Positions 8,530 to 18,175 are shown, counted from the first letter of the stretch. The stretch is DNA of 64,000 nt from Denitrobaculum sp965232285 (GCA_965232285.1 CBDDPL010000004.1:868001-932000), one strand, 5' to 3'. Notes: generated by a model not told the origin, from the sequence alone. A program made the numbers and translations.

Positions 8530-9891
8530 ATGGTTCGCGATCTGATCCGTTACTCTCAGGTTCTGGAAATCGTAGGGGACACGCTCAAGGTCCACGTGCC
8601 CGAGAACGCGGGCGGGACGAGTGATGTCCGTTTTGGTGATCTGGCGACCGTGCAAAGCGTCGACGGCGCCATATCGCTGGCCCAGGTCATCCACATCGAT
8701 CGCGATAAGGTGTCTCTGCAGGTCTTTTCCGGCACCAAGGGGATCTCCACCGGGGCGACTGCCACCTTCCTGGGGCATCCGATGCAGACGCCATACTCCG
8801 GCAACATCCTTGGCCGGGTTTTCGACGGGGCTGGCCGACCGGTTGATGGCGGGCCGGACCTGTCATCAGAACCGCGCTACACGATCGGCGGGCCTTCGGT
8901 GAATCCGGCCGAGCGGATCGTCCCGAAGCGGATGATCCGCACTGATGTGCCGATGATCGACATTTTCAACTGTCTGGTGGAAAGCCAGAAGATTCCGATC
9001 TTTTCGGTCTCGGGCGAGCCCTTTAATCCGTTTTTGGCCCGGATCGGTATCCAGGCGGACGCCGACATTGTGGTCTTCGGCGGCATGGGGCTGATCTTCG
9101 ATGATTTTCACACCTTCCGTCAGTCTTTCGAGGATGCGGGCGTCTTCTCGCGCACCGTCATGTTCGTCAATCAGGCCTCCGACCCTCTGATCGAGCGTCT
9201 GCTGGTTCCGGATATGGCACTGGCCGTCGCGGAGAAGTTTGCGGTCGAAGAGGGCAAGCGCGTCCTGGTCCTGCTGACGGATATGACCGCCTATGCCGAT
9301 GCGATGAAAGAGGTGGGCATCAGCCAGGAACGCGTGCCCTCGAACCGGGGCTACATGGGGGATCTCTACAGCGAGCTGGCGCGGCGTTACGAGAAGGCCT
9401 GCGACTATGCCAAAGGCGGATCGGTGACGATCCTCGCGGTCACGACCATGCCCGGCAATGATGTGACCCACCCGGTGCCCGACAACACCGGCTACATCAC
9501 CGAGGGGCAGTTTTACCTGCATTCCGGCGTGATTGACCCCTTCGGCAGCCTTTCGCGCCTGAAGCAGAACGTGATCGGCAAGGTCACGCGCGAAGATCAT
9601 GGCCAGATCATGAACACCATGATCCGCTTTTACTCGGAAGCGCGCGACGCGGCGCAAAAGCAGGCGATGGCGTTCGACCTGTCCGACTATGACCTCCAGG
9701 TATTGAAATTCGGCGATCTTTTCCGAGAACGCTTCATGGACATCAATGTTTCCATCCCGCTCGAGGAGGCGCTGGATCTCTGTTGGCAGACACTGGCCGA
9801 GTGTTTTGCGCCTGAGCAACTGCTGATGAAGCAGGCGCTGATCGACAAGTATTTCCCGAAGGTGTCCGATGGCGCGGCTGCAGCTCAATAA
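8530..9891 (+). CDS. atpB: V/A-type ATPase subunit B (non-catalytic)
   Basis: 453 residues. It forms the hexameric head with subunit A. The position of the P-loop reads FSVSGEPFNPFLARIG, lacking a GKT/S Walker A, as expected for the nucleotide-binding but non-catalytic B subunit. It is the first gene of a seven-gene ATPase cluster, preceded by AAGGAAGAAGG. The coding sequence overlaps the next gene by 23 bp. Confidence 0.95.
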   Translation: MVRDLIRYSQVLEIVGDTLKVHVPENAGGTSDVRFGDLATVQSVDGAISLAQVIHIDRDKVSLQVFSGTKGISTGATATFLGHPMQTPYSGNILGRVFDGAGRPVDGGPDLSSEPRYTIGGPSVNPAERIVPKRMIRTDVPMIDIFNCLVESQKIPIFSVSGEPFNPFLARIGIQADADIVVFGGMGLIFDDFHTFRQSFEDAGVFSRTVMFVNQASDPLIERLLVPDMALAVAEKFAVEEGKRVLVLLTDMTAYADAMKEVGISQERVPSNRGYMGDLYSELARRYEKACDYAKGGSVTILAVTTMPGNDVTHPVPDNTGYITEGQFYLHSGVIDPFGSLSRLKQNVIGKVTREDHGQIMNTMIRFYSEARDAAQKQAMAFDLSDYDLQVLKFGDLFRERFMDINVSIPLEEALDLCWQTLAECFAPEQLLMKQALIDKYFPKVSDGAAAAQ

Positions 9892-10465
9892 GTCATCGCT
9901 CGCGCGCGAGATGGCGCAGTTGAAGTCCTACGAGCGCTTCCTGCCCTCACTGGACCTCAAGCGGCAACAGTTGATGGCTGAAAAGGCCAAAGCGGTCGCC
10001 GAGGTGGTGCGGCTCGAAGCGGAAGTCAAGGAGCTGGCCGAGCAGGTGGGACGTGAGGTGCCGATGCTGGGCAACCGCGGTATCGACCTGAGCGAGCTGG
10101 TGCAATTGACCGATTATCATCTCGGCGAAGAAAACGTTGTTGGAACCAGGTTGCCTGTGTTGGACAGGATTGAGGTTGCCGTGCGGCCTTACTCACCGAT
10201 GGTGCTGCCCCACTGGGTCGATCAGGTGACCCGCCTGCTGCATGACATGCTCACCGCAAGGCTGAAGGTCCAGGTGGCGCACCGGCGGGTCGAGCTGCTG
10301 GCCCGCGCGGTGAACACCATCACGCAGCGGGTCAATCTCTTCGACAAGGTTCTCATTCCCACTGCACGCTCCAACATCAAGCGAATTCGCATTCATCTGA
10401 GCGATGAACAGACGAGCGCGGTGACCCGCTCGAAAATCGCCAAGCGCAAGCGGGCGGTCGCATGA
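9869..10465 (+). CDS. atpD: V/A-type ATPase subunit D (central rotor stalk)
   Basis: 198 residues, mostly long amphipathic helices at both ends, which form the coiled-coil rotor shaft. The N-terminus (LNKSSLAREMAQLKSY) and C-terminal RRV..LARAVNTITQRVNLFDKV-like segment are typical of the family. It overlaps the B gene by 23 bp and the I gene by 4 bp (ATGA), indicating translational coupling. Confidence 0.93.
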   Translation: MARLQLNKSSLAREMAQLKSYERFLPSLDLKRQQLMAEKAKAVAEVVRLEAEVKELAEQVGREVPMLGNRGIDLSELVQLTDYHLGEENVVGTRLPVLDRIEVAVRPYSPMVLPHWVDQVTRLLHDMLTARLKVQVAHRRVELLARAVNTITQRVNLFDKVLIPTARSNIKRIRIHLSDEQTSAVTRSKIAKRKRAVA

Positions 10466-12255
10466 GCATTGCCGCCCTGAAAAAGCTCACGATGGTGGGG
10501 CCGTCCGCACAGCACGACGCGGCCCTGGCCAGGCTTCAGGACCTGGGGGTCATGCACCTGCTGCCGTTGGTTCCGCCCGAAGCAAAGGCCGAGAAGCTTG
10601 TCGACCGCGAAGCCGAGGAGGCTTACAAAGCCTTGCGGTTTCTGGCAGTGGTGCCCCGGCCGCGGCGACAGGTTCGATCTGATCCCGCTTTTGATGTCCT
10701 GAGCTTCGTCTCCGACGTCCTCTCGCTCAAAGACAATCTCCGTGCGGCGCGCGACCGCCGGGACGCGCTTGCCGACCGACTGGCGCTCATCAAGCCCTGG
10801 GGCGACTTCGATTTCCCGCCGCTGCAGGCTCTGGCCGGACAACGTCTCTGGTTTTACCAACTGCCGCTGAAGAACCGCGCCGCTTTGCAGAGGGTTGAGC
10901 TGCCGTGGCAGATCGTCGGCGAGGATACCCGCTTTGCCTATGTGGTGGTGCTCAGCGCCGAGGAACCCGCGGAGGACCTGCTGCCGGTTGCCCGGGCGCA
11001 TGTGGGGTCCAAACCCGGCCATGTCCTGGAAGCCGAACTGGAAGATGCCGAGATCGAGATCGAGACCCTGCAGGGCGAGCGTCTGGCACTGACCCGTTAC
11101 CTGACTTTGCTGCGCAATCGCCTGTCCGAGGCCGAGACCGCCGCCGAGCGGGCCTTCGCCGAGAGTCAGATCTTGCACGATCCCGATCTCTTCGCTGTTC
11201 AGGGATGGGTGCCCGATGACCGGCTGGGTGAGGTGGAGACGGCCGTCGCCGATCTGGGGCTTGCGTTGTTGATCGAAAGCCCCCGGCCCGATGAGACACC
11301 GCCAACGCTGCTGAAACAAGAACCGCAAGACGCTGCCGGCGTGGACCTGGCGCTGTTTTATCAGCCGCCGCATTACCGCGCCTGGGATCCGACGAAGCTG
11401 CTGATGGCTTCCTTTGCCTTGTTCTTCGCAATGATCGTGGCGGATGCCGGCTATGGCGCCCTGGTGGCCCTGGGCCTCTTGCTCGGCTGGAAGCGCTTGG
11501 GCGGGACAGCGCATACGCGCGCCTGGCGCAGAATGGGCTTTCAGCTTGCAGGCGCCACGATCCTTTACGGCGCGATTGTCGGCAGCTACTTCGGCTTCGC
11601 GCCGTCGCCAGGAAGTGGACTGGACTGGTTCGCCTTCCTCGATCTCAATGACTTCGACAGCATGATGAAGCTGTCGATCATCGTCGGGGTTCTGCACATC
11701 TCCTTTGCCAATGTCATGGCCTATCGCGCCAAGGCTACGCGAAGCCGGTTCGCCAACCTGGGCTGGATTGGCATCCTGGCCGGCGGTTTGAGCCTCTGGC
11801 TCAGCCAAATGGCCGGACCCGGCTACTGGCTGGGACTCCTTTTGCTGGTCGGCGGCCTCGTGACAGTCATGGCTTTCGCCAGCGACCGGCCGGTGCGAAC
11901 GACCGCCGATTGGCTTTGGCGCGGACTGGACGGCTTGCAGGGTGCCGCCGGACTGATGGGCATGTTCGGCGATGTGCTCTCCTATATGCGGCTCTTCGCA
12001 CTGGGGCTCGCCTCTGCGTCGCTGGCGATCACCTTCAACGATCTCGCCGGCGCCGTCATGGCTTCCGGCTCCGGGCTCGCTCTGCTTGGCGGCCTGCTTA
12101 TCTTTATCATTGGCCATGTCCTGAATTTCGCCCTCGCGATGATGAGCGGGGTCGTGCATGGGCTGCGGCTTAACTTCATCGAGTTCTACAAGTGGGGCTT
12201 GCCCGAGGAAGGCGTTGTCTTCCGGGCCTTTGCTCGCAAGGAGGTCAGGGAATGA
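10462..12255 (+). CDS. atpI: V/A-type ATPase subunit I (membrane stator, a-subunit equivalent)
   Basis: 597 residues. The N-terminal ~300 residues are soluble and helical; the C-terminal half holds about seven membrane segments and forms the ion half-channels with the K ring. Family features include the PYGTAD-region equivalent around residues 315-330 (FALFFAMIVADAGYG) and the conserved membrane stretch with MGMFGDVLSYMRLFALGLA near residue 500, which carries the essential Arg. It overlaps both neighbours by 4 bp. Confidence 0.93.
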   Translation: MSIAALKKLTMVGPSAQHDAALARLQDLGVMHLLPLVPPEAKAEKLVDREAEEAYKALRFLAVVPRPRRQVRSDPAFDVLSFVSDVLSLKDNLRAARDRRDALADRLALIKPWGDFDFPPLQALAGQRLWFYQLPLKNRAALQRVELPWQIVGEDTRFAYVVVLSAEEPAEDLLPVARAHVGSKPGHVLEAELEDAEIEIETLQGERLALTRYLTLLRNRLSEAETAAERAFAESQILHDPDLFAVQGWVPDDRLGEVETAVADLGLALLIESPRPDETPPTLLKQEPQDAAGVDLALFYQPPHYRAWDPTKLLMASFALFFAMIVADAGYGALVALGLLLGWKRLGGTAHTRAWRRMGFQLAGATILYGAIVGSYFGFAPSPGSGLDWFAFLDLNDFDSMMKLSIIVGVLHISFANVMAYRAKATRSRFANLGWIGILAGGLSLWLSQMAGPGYWLGLLLLVGGLVTVMAFASDRPVRTTADWLWRGLDGLQGAAGLMGMFGDVLSYMRLFALGLASASLAITFNDLAGAVMASGSGLALLGGLLIFIIGHVLNFALAMMSGVVHGLRLNFIEFYKWGLPEEGVVFRAFARKEVRE

Positions 12256-12695
12256 CGGAGTTTGTGATCGCTTTGGGATGGCTGGGAATCTTTGCCCCCA
12301 TGGCTTTGGGCGCGGTGGCCAGTTCGGTCGGCTGTGCCATCGCCGGACAGGCCAGTATCGGCGCCATGCTGGAAACCGAAGGCGGCTACGGGCGCTATGT
12401 CGGCATCTCGGCCTTTCCCTCCACCTTTGTCATCTATGGCATCGTGATCATGTTCACCTTGAACCGCGAGGTCACGGCGGCCAACGCCGGCGGACTCTTT
12501 GGCATCGGCCTGCTGGCCGGGATTGCGCTGCTCTACTGCGGCATCTGGCAGGGCAGGGCCTGTGCCGCGGCGATCAATGCCTCCAAAGAGAAGCCCGAGA
12601 TTTTCGGGCTTGCGCTGGCGCCCGCGGCGATCATTGAAGGCTTTGGTGTCTTCGCCTTTGTTTTCGCGCTGGTTGTCAGCGCGGGAGTTGCCTGA
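12252..12695 (+). CDS. atpK: V/A-type ATPase subunit K (rotor ring proteolipid)
   Basis: 147 residues with four membrane helices (two hairpins). The ion-binding Glu is E129 (IIEGFGVF) in helix 4; the second hairpin keeps Gln (Q100, GIWQGR). At the position of Thr-Gln in the Na+-binding site of Enterococcus NtpK this protein has T58-F59, so one Na+ ligand is missing. The ATG at 12252 overlaps the I stop codon; in-frame upstream ATGs lie within the I gene and are not used. Confidence 0.93.
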   Translation: MTEFVIALGWLGIFAPMALGAVASSVGCAIAGQASIGAMLETEGGYGRYVGISAFPSTFVIYGIVIMFTLNREVTAANAGGLFGIGLLAGIALLYCGIWQGRACAAAINASKEKPEIFGLALAPAAIIEGFGVFAFVFALVVSAGVA

Positions 12696-13372
12696 TGTCT
12701 GCGGAACAGGAAACCGCGCGGGGCGTTGATGCCCTGATTGCGCGGCTGCGCGACGATGGGGTGGCCGCGGGCCAGACCGAGGCGGATCGCCTGATCGCCG
12801 AGGCGCAGGCCAAGGCGGAGCGTATCCTGGCGGATGCCGAAGCGGCCGCCGACAAGAAGAAGGCGGAGGCTCAGACAGAGGCCGATCGCTATACCCGCGC
12901 GGGCGAAGAGGCCTTGAACACCGCGATGCGCGATGCGGTGCTGACGATGAAGTCGACGCTCATGGCGCAGTTCGAGCAGGACGTCCAGCGCATGGTCACG
13001 ACCCATCTGGCGGAACCCGAGATGCTCAAGCAGATGGTTGTGGAACTTGTCGGCCGGGCGCGTGATGCCTCGGCGATGGGCGAGGGGATCAACGTGATCC
13101 TTCCGGCCGAGGTCATCGGCCCGGATGCGATCGCCGCCAATGCCGAAGACATCCAGTCCGGGGCGCTGACCCAGTATGTGCTGGGTTTGACGCAGGATCT
13201 GCTCAAGGAGGGCGTGACGCTCTATGCGGCGGGCGATCTGCACGGCGGGATTCGGGCCGAGGCGGGCGAAGACGGCGTGAGGCTGGACCTTTCGGACCAG
13301 GCCATCGCCGCGCTGCTGATGCAGCACCTGCAGCCGCGCTTCCGCGCCGTGCTCGAAGGGATTATCAGATAG
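12695..13372 (+). CDS. atpE: V/A-type ATPase subunit E (peripheral stalk)
   Basis: 225 residues. Residues about 20-85 form a long Ala/Glu/Lys-rich coiled coil (AEAQAKAERILADAEAAAD-like), followed by a globular C-terminal domain, the layout of the peripheral stator subunit E. It shares one base with the K stop codon. No separate subunit G gene, its usual stalk partner, is seen. Confidence 0.85.
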   Translation: MSAEQETARGVDALIARLRDDGVAAGQTEADRLIAEAQAKAERILADAEAAADKKKAEAQTEADRYTRAGEEALNTAMRDAVLTMKSTLMAQFEQDVQRMVTTHLAEPEMLKQMVVELVGRARDASAMGEGINVILPAEVIGPDAIAANAEDIQSGALTQYVLGLTQDLLKEGVTLYAAGDLHGGIRAEAGEDGVRLDLSDQAIAALLMQHLQPRFRAVLEGIIR

Positions 13373-13374
13373 TC

Positions 13375-14067
13375 ATGTCGGATCCCGATGCCTACATCAT
13401 GCTGATGGCCAGCCTGCCGAGTTCGGAGCGGCTCTTCGTGGCCAAGCAACCTCCGCTGTCGCGACTACGGCTGGAGAAGCGCCTGTCAGTGCTCCGGCCC
13501 GAGGATGCCGATCTTCTGAGGCGGATCGAGGCGCTTTTGAGCTGGTCGGCTTACGACCGTCAGTCCGATATGAACACGGTGATCAGCCGAAGCAAGGCGC
13601 TGCTGTCGGCTCTCACTCAGCCGACCCTTCAGGCGGTCGTAACCGAACGGATGGAGCTGCGCACGGCAGTTGCAGCCTTGAGGCTGCGCCAGGGCGGTGC
13701 GGCGGCGCCGGCCGAGTCCTGGGGCGTTGGAAAATGGACCGCCCACATCGCAGCCCACTGGGAGGATCCGGTTTTCGGCCTGGGGCGCTCGATGCCCTGG
13801 CTTCGGGACGTGGGTCAATTGTTGGAAAAGGGGGACCCGCTGGCGCTCGAGCGCACTTTGCTGGAGATCACCTTCCGTCAGTTGCAGCGTCATGCCGCCA
13901 ATCATCACTTCGACTTCGAGGCGGTCGTCATCTATGTGCTCAAGTGGAACATCTTCGACCGCTGGGCGCAGGCAGACGGGCAGGCGGCCGCGCAGCGCTT
14001 CGCCGAACTCTCCGAGGATGCCCTGAAAAACTTTCCACAACTTCAAGGCCAAGGAGCCGAACGATGA
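13375..14067 (+). CDS. DUF2764 protein, likely V-type ATPase subunit C equivalent
   Basis: 230 residues. The N-terminal YIMLMASLPS and the acidic/aromatic helical body match DUF2764, a family found between atpE and atpA in the V-type ATPase operons of Chlamydiae, spirochaetes and some proteobacteria. No canonical subunit C is present, so a C-like role linking stalk and rotor is the natural inference. The stop overlaps the start of atpA by 4 bp (ATGA). Confidence 0.75.
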   Translation: MSDPDAYIMLMASLPSSERLFVAKQPPLSRLRLEKRLSVLRPEDADLLRRIEALLSWSAYDRQSDMNTVISRSKALLSALTQPTLQAVVTERMELRTAVAALRLRQGGAAAPAESWGVGKWTAHIAAHWEDPVFGLGRSMPWLRDVGQLLEKGDPLALERTLLEITFRQLQRHAANHHFDFEAVVIYVLKWNIFDRWAQADGQAAAQRFAELSEDALKNFPQLQGQGAER

Positions 14068-15911
14068 CCCTGGCCGCTCAGCTTGCAAAAGCGCCCGTCA
14101 GTGAAACCGCGACAGCGCGTGTCGTGGCCATTCAGGAAGGTCTGGTTGAGATCGAGGCGCTGGACCAGCCCGATGGCTCGCCCGGCCAAATCGTCAAGAA
14201 CGAGGTGGTCTATATCCTTCCGGGACGGCTGGCCGCGGGCGGGCGGCAGGAACGGCTGAAGGCGGAAGTCCTGCGCGTGCGCGGCAAGACGGCCGATGCG
14301 CAGGTTTACGAAAGCACGCAGGGCGTGGCCGTCGGCGATCCGGTCGTGCAAAGCGGTCAGTTGCTCTCCGTAGCGCTGGGACCGGGTCTTTTGGGGCAGG
14401 TCTACGACGGATTGCAGGCCCCCCTAAGCGACGTGGCGAACGCTTATGGCATTTTTCTGCCGCGCGGCGTGGATGTCGCACCCCTGGACCTTTCGGCCAA
14501 GTGGTCCTTTTCCCCGGTCGTTAAAGTGGGGGATCGTGTGGTCGCCGGACAAACCCTCGGCACCGTGCCGGAGGGCCGTTTCGCCCACAAGATCATGCTG
14601 CCCTTCAACTGGACTGGCAGCTATACGGTCAACTGGGTACAGAAAGGGGCCGCCACGGTCGAGGACCCGGTGGCCCGTCTCACCAGTGATGAGGGGCAGG
14701 AACGGACCCTTACCCTGTCGCAGCGCTGGCCGGTGCGCCGCCCGCTGGCGGGCGACCTCTTGAAGTCGGGTGCCGTGCGCCGCAAGTTCCCGGACACGCC
14801 GGTCCTGACCTCGCAGCGACTCATCGACACCTTCTTTCCGATCGCGCGGGGCGGCACGGCCTGCATCCCCGGCCCCTTCGGCGCCGGGAAAACCGTCCTG
14901 CAAAATCTGATCGCCCGTAACGCCCAGGTGGATATTGTCATCATCGTTGCCTGCGGGGAACGCGCCGGTGAGGTGGTGGAAACCATCACCGAGTATCCCG
15001 AGATGACGGATCCGACTTCGGGCGGCAGTCTCATGGACCGGACCATCATCATCTGTAACACTTCATCCATGCCCGTGGCTGCGCGCGAGGCCTCGATCTT
15101 CACGGGCATCACCCTGGGCGAGTATTACCGGCAGATGGGTCTGGATGTTCTCCTGATCGCCGACAGCACATCCCGCTGGGCGCAGGCCATGCGCGAAACC
15201 AGCGGCCGGCTGGAAGAGATTCCAGGTGAAGAGGGTTTTCCCGCTTACCTCGAGAGTTCGATCAAGGGGCTGTACGAGCGTGCCGGCGTGATCGAGGCGG
15301 CGGATGGCGATACCGGCAGCCTGACGATGATCGGCACGGTGTCCCCGGCCGGCGGCAACTTCGACGAGCCGGTCACGCAATCTACTCTTTCCACGGTCAA
15401 GTGCTTCCTGGGTCTGTCGGCGGAACGCGCTTACAAGCGCTTTTATCCGGCGGTCGATCCGCTGCTGTCCTGGTCACGCTACCTGGATCAGATGGCGGGC
15501 TGGTATGACCGCAACATCGAGCCGGGCTGGACGGGTAAGGTTAAGGCACTGCAGGGCCTTCTGGAACGTGGCGACCAGATCAGCCAGATGATGCAGGTCA
15601 CCGGCGAAGAAGGCGTCACCCTCGAAGATTATGTTGCCTTCCAGAAGGCACTGTTCGTGGACATGGTGTATCTCCAGCAGGATGCTTTTGACGAGGTCGA
15701 TAGCTGCGCACCCCTGGAGCGGCAGCAGCGCGTGTTCCAGTTGATGCAGCGGATCGTGGATGCCGATATTGCCCTGCAGGACAAGGCTACGGTCCGCGGA
15801 TGGTTCACGGAAATGACCGGTTTGCTGAAGAACTTCCATTACGCTGCGGCCGGCACGCCGGAGTACGCGTCTCTCTTATCCCAGATCGAGGCGAAGATCG
15901 CCGAGCTTTGA
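14064..15911 (+). CDS. atpA: V/A-type ATPase subunit A (catalytic)
   Basis: 615 residues. Walker A GPFGAGKT spans residues 270-277; the family-specific non-homologous insert lies at about residues 115-200. The sequence ISDP-like TSR region (STSRWAQAMRE) and the downstream PEEGFP-like EIPGEEGFPAYL are typical of catalytic A subunits. The start was set at 14064 by the ATGA overlap with the DUF2764 gene. It is the last ATPase gene; no F or G gene follows before the DUF3141 gene 29 bp downstream. Confidence 0.95.
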   Translation: MTLAAQLAKAPVSETATARVVAIQEGLVEIEALDQPDGSPGQIVKNEVVYILPGRLAAGGRQERLKAEVLRVRGKTADAQVYESTQGVAVGDPVVQSGQLLSVALGPGLLGQVYDGLQAPLSDVANAYGIFLPRGVDVAPLDLSAKWSFSPVVKVGDRVVAGQTLGTVPEGRFAHKIMLPFNWTGSYTVNWVQKGAATVEDPVARLTSDEGQERTLTLSQRWPVRRPLAGDLLKSGAVRRKFPDTPVLTSQRLIDTFFPIARGGTACIPGPFGAGKTVLQNLIARNAQVDIVIIVACGERAGEVVETITEYPEMTDPTSGGSLMDRTIIICNTSSMPVAAREASIFTGITLGEYYRQMGLDVLLIADSTSRWAQAMRETSGRLEEIPGEEGFPAYLESSIKGLYERAGVIEAADGDTGSLTMIGTVSPAGGNFDEPVTQSTLSTVKCFLGLSAERAYKRFYPAVDPLLSWSRYLDQMAGWYDRNIEPGWTGKVKALQGLLERGDQISQMMQVTGEEGVTLEDYVAFQKALFVDMVYLQQDAFDEVDSCAPLERQQRVFQLMQRIVDADIALQDKATVRGWFTEMTGLLKNFHYAAAGTPEYASLLSQIEAKIAEL

Positions 15912-15940
15912 GTGATCAGGCCGTTTGAGGAGCAAGCCAG

Positions 15941-18175
15941 ATGGCGACCAAGTTAAATCCCACCGCGAGTAAGCGTGAAGCGGCATCAGAGCCCGCCGGC
16001 GGCTTTGATGTTTCCGCCGTGGCGGAGTACATGACCGACGCCTGGCAGCGTTCGACCCTTTACTGGGATGTCATGCGCCAGCGGGGCGATCAGTACCGGG
16101 ATCATATGGCGAAGGCAGCGCCCAACGTCCTTGACTACGAATTCGAGCTGATCGTCGACGGGCGCGAGTTGCCGCGTCCGGTGAACTATGGCCTCGTCAG
16201 AATCCTTCCGTTGGATGGTCAGGTCGTCGATCCCGGGAAGCGGCCCTTTGTCGTCATCGATCCGCGCGCCGGGCATGGCCCCGGCATTGGCGGCTTCAAG
16301 GCGGATAGCGAAATAGGCGTCGCCCTGCAAGCCGGCCATCCCTGCTACTTCATCGGTTTTCTGCCCGATCCGGTGCCCGGTCAGACCATCGAAGACATCG
16401 CGCAGGCCGAAGCGCAGTTTCTGGAAACGATCATTGCCCGCCAACCCGATGCCGATGGCAAGCCCTGCGTCATAGGCAACTGCCAGGCCGGCTGGGCGGT
16501 GATGATCCTGGCCGCGATACGGCCCGAACTCTTCGGCCCCATCATCATCGCTGGCTCGCCGCTGTCCTACTGGGCGGGGGTTCGCGGGCGGAATCCGATG
16601 CGTTATTCTGGCGGTCTGCTGGGCGGGTCCTGGCTCACGGCCCTGACGTCCGATTTGGGGGGCGGGGTCTTTGACGGGGCCTGGCTGGTACAGAATTTCG
16701 AGAACCAGAACCCGGCCAATACCTACTGGACGAAACAGTACAATCTCTATTCGAGGATCGATACCGAGGCGAAACGCTACCTGGACTTCGAGCAATGGTG
16801 GGGCGGCCACGTCTGCCTGAACGCCGAAGAAATGCAGTTCATCGTCGATGAGCTGTTTGTCGGCAACAAGCTCGCGTCCGGGGGTATCCAGACCTCGGAG
16901 GGCACGACCGTCGACCTGCGCAGCATTACATCACCGATCGTGGTTTTCTGCTCCCAGGGCGACAACATCACGCCGCCGCAGCAGGCTTTGGGCTGGATCC
17001 TGGATCTTTATGACGATGTGGAGGAGATCAGGAAGGTCGGGCAAACCATCGTCTACGCCGTTCATGACAAGATCGGTCATTTGGGCATCTTCGTATCGGC
17101 GGGTGTGGCCCGCAAGGAGCACCGGGAGTTCGCAACGAACATCGACCTGATCGATCTTCTGCCGCCGGGACTGTACGAAGCCGTCTTTGAACCGAGGGAC
17201 CCGGACGCGCCTCATGACCAGTTCGTCGAAGGGGACTGGATTATGCGCTGCGAGGCGCGCAGCCTGGACGACATCCGGGCCCTGGGCGGAAACAGTCTCG
17301 AGGACGAGCGACGCTTTGAGACGGCAGCGCGCGTCTCGGAGATCAACCTCTCGCTCTATCGGACGATGGTGCAGCCTTTCGTCCAGGCAGCGGTAACGCC
17401 CTGGATGGCGGAAAGCCTGCGCCGCTTCCATCCTTTGCGGGTCCAGTACGAACTGCTGAATTCCGCGAATCCCGCCGCTGCTTCGCTCCAGCCGCTTGCG
17501 GAGAGGGTCCGGAACGAGCGTCAGCCGGTGGCCGGGGACAATCCCTTTCTGAAAGCTGAGCAGGCCGTTTCGTCTCAGATCGTGGATGCTCTCGACAAAT
17601 GGCGGCAACAGATCGAGGCCTTGTCGGAAGCGGCCTTCCACTCGGTCTACGGCACGGAGTCCTTGCAGTCAGCCGTCGGCATTGACCCCGCTTCGCAGCA
17701 GCGGCCAAGACAGGCGCCAAAGAGTGAACTCCATCGCCAACTCCTTGAGCAAAGACTTGCCGAATTGGAAACGCGCTTCACGGCGGGCGGCCGCCTGGAA
17801 GCGATGACCCGGGCGCTTATCTACCTCAGCTTCGTCGAGGGTGCCGTCGATGAGCGCAGTTTCGCGGTGCTGCGGCAGTTGCGTTCGGACAACGCGGATG
17901 CCGCGAAGCTGTCGCTTCAGGACTTCAAGAAGATGGTGCGCGACCAGTTCTACATCCTGCTTTTGGATGAACGGCGCGCGGTGAACACACTCGAAGTTTT
18001 GCTGCCCGCTGAACCGGAAGAGCGACATGTGATCTATGGGAAGATCGAAAAAGTCGTGCGCGCCGGTGGTGACTCAGGACCTGAGATCGCCGCTCGCTTA
18101 GCGGAACTCGCGGAGATATTCGGCGTGAAGGGTACAAAGGGCCGGGGGAATGTGGTCAAGCTGGTTTCGTCTTAG
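15941..18175 (+). CDS. DUF3141 protein, alpha/beta-hydrolase-like (PHA synthase-related)
   Basis: 744 residues. The N-terminal half resembles the alpha/beta-hydrolase core of polyhydroxyalkanoate synthases: VIDPRAGHGPG (about residues 105-115) and a nucleophile-elbow-like GNCQAGW (about 182-188) with Cys in the nucleophile position, as in PHA synthases. The C-terminal half is helical, Glu/Arg-rich, and ends with a region rich in acidic and basic residues. In other proteobacteria DUF3141 genes neighbour a phosphate acetyltransferase and acetate kinase, as is partly true here. Enzymatic activity is unproven. A GAGG ribosome-binding site precedes the ATG. Confidence 0.72.
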   Translation: MATKLNPTASKREAASEPAGGFDVSAVAEYMTDAWQRSTLYWDVMRQRGDQYRDHMAKAAPNVLDYEFELIVDGRELPRPVNYGLVRILPLDGQVVDPGKRPFVVIDPRAGHGPGIGGFKADSEIGVALQAGHPCYFIGFLPDPVPGQTIEDIAQAEAQFLETIIARQPDADGKPCVIGNCQAGWAVMILAAIRPELFGPIIIAGSPLSYWAGVRGRNPMRYSGGLLGGSWLTALTSDLGGGVFDGAWLVQNFENQNPANTYWTKQYNLYSRIDTEAKRYLDFEQWWGGHVCLNAEEMQFIVDELFVGNKLASGGIQTSEGTTVDLRSITSPIVVFCSQGDNITPPQQALGWILDLYDDVEEIRKVGQTIVYAVHDKIGHLGIFVSAGVARKEHREFATNIDLIDLLPPGLYEAVFEPRDPDAPHDQFVEGDWIMRCEARSLDDIRALGGNSLEDERRFETAARVSEINLSLYRTMVQPFVQAAVTPWMAESLRRFHPLRVQYELLNSANPAAASLQPLAERVRNERQPVAGDNPFLKAEQAVSSQIVDALDKWRQQIEALSEAAFHSVYGTESLQSAVGIDPASQQRPRQAPKSELHRQLLEQRLAELETRFTAGGRLEAMTRALIYLSFVEGAVDERSFAVLRQLRSDNADAAKLSLQDFKKMVRDQFYILLLDERRAVNTLEVLLPAEPEERHVIYGKIEKVVRAGGDSGPEIAARLAELAEIFGVKGTKGRGNVVKLVSS

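Noticed and set aside
10393..12159. 588-codon open frame on the - strand opposite atpI
   Set aside because: Shadow of the ATPase I gene; Gln/His/Gly-rich with no domain.
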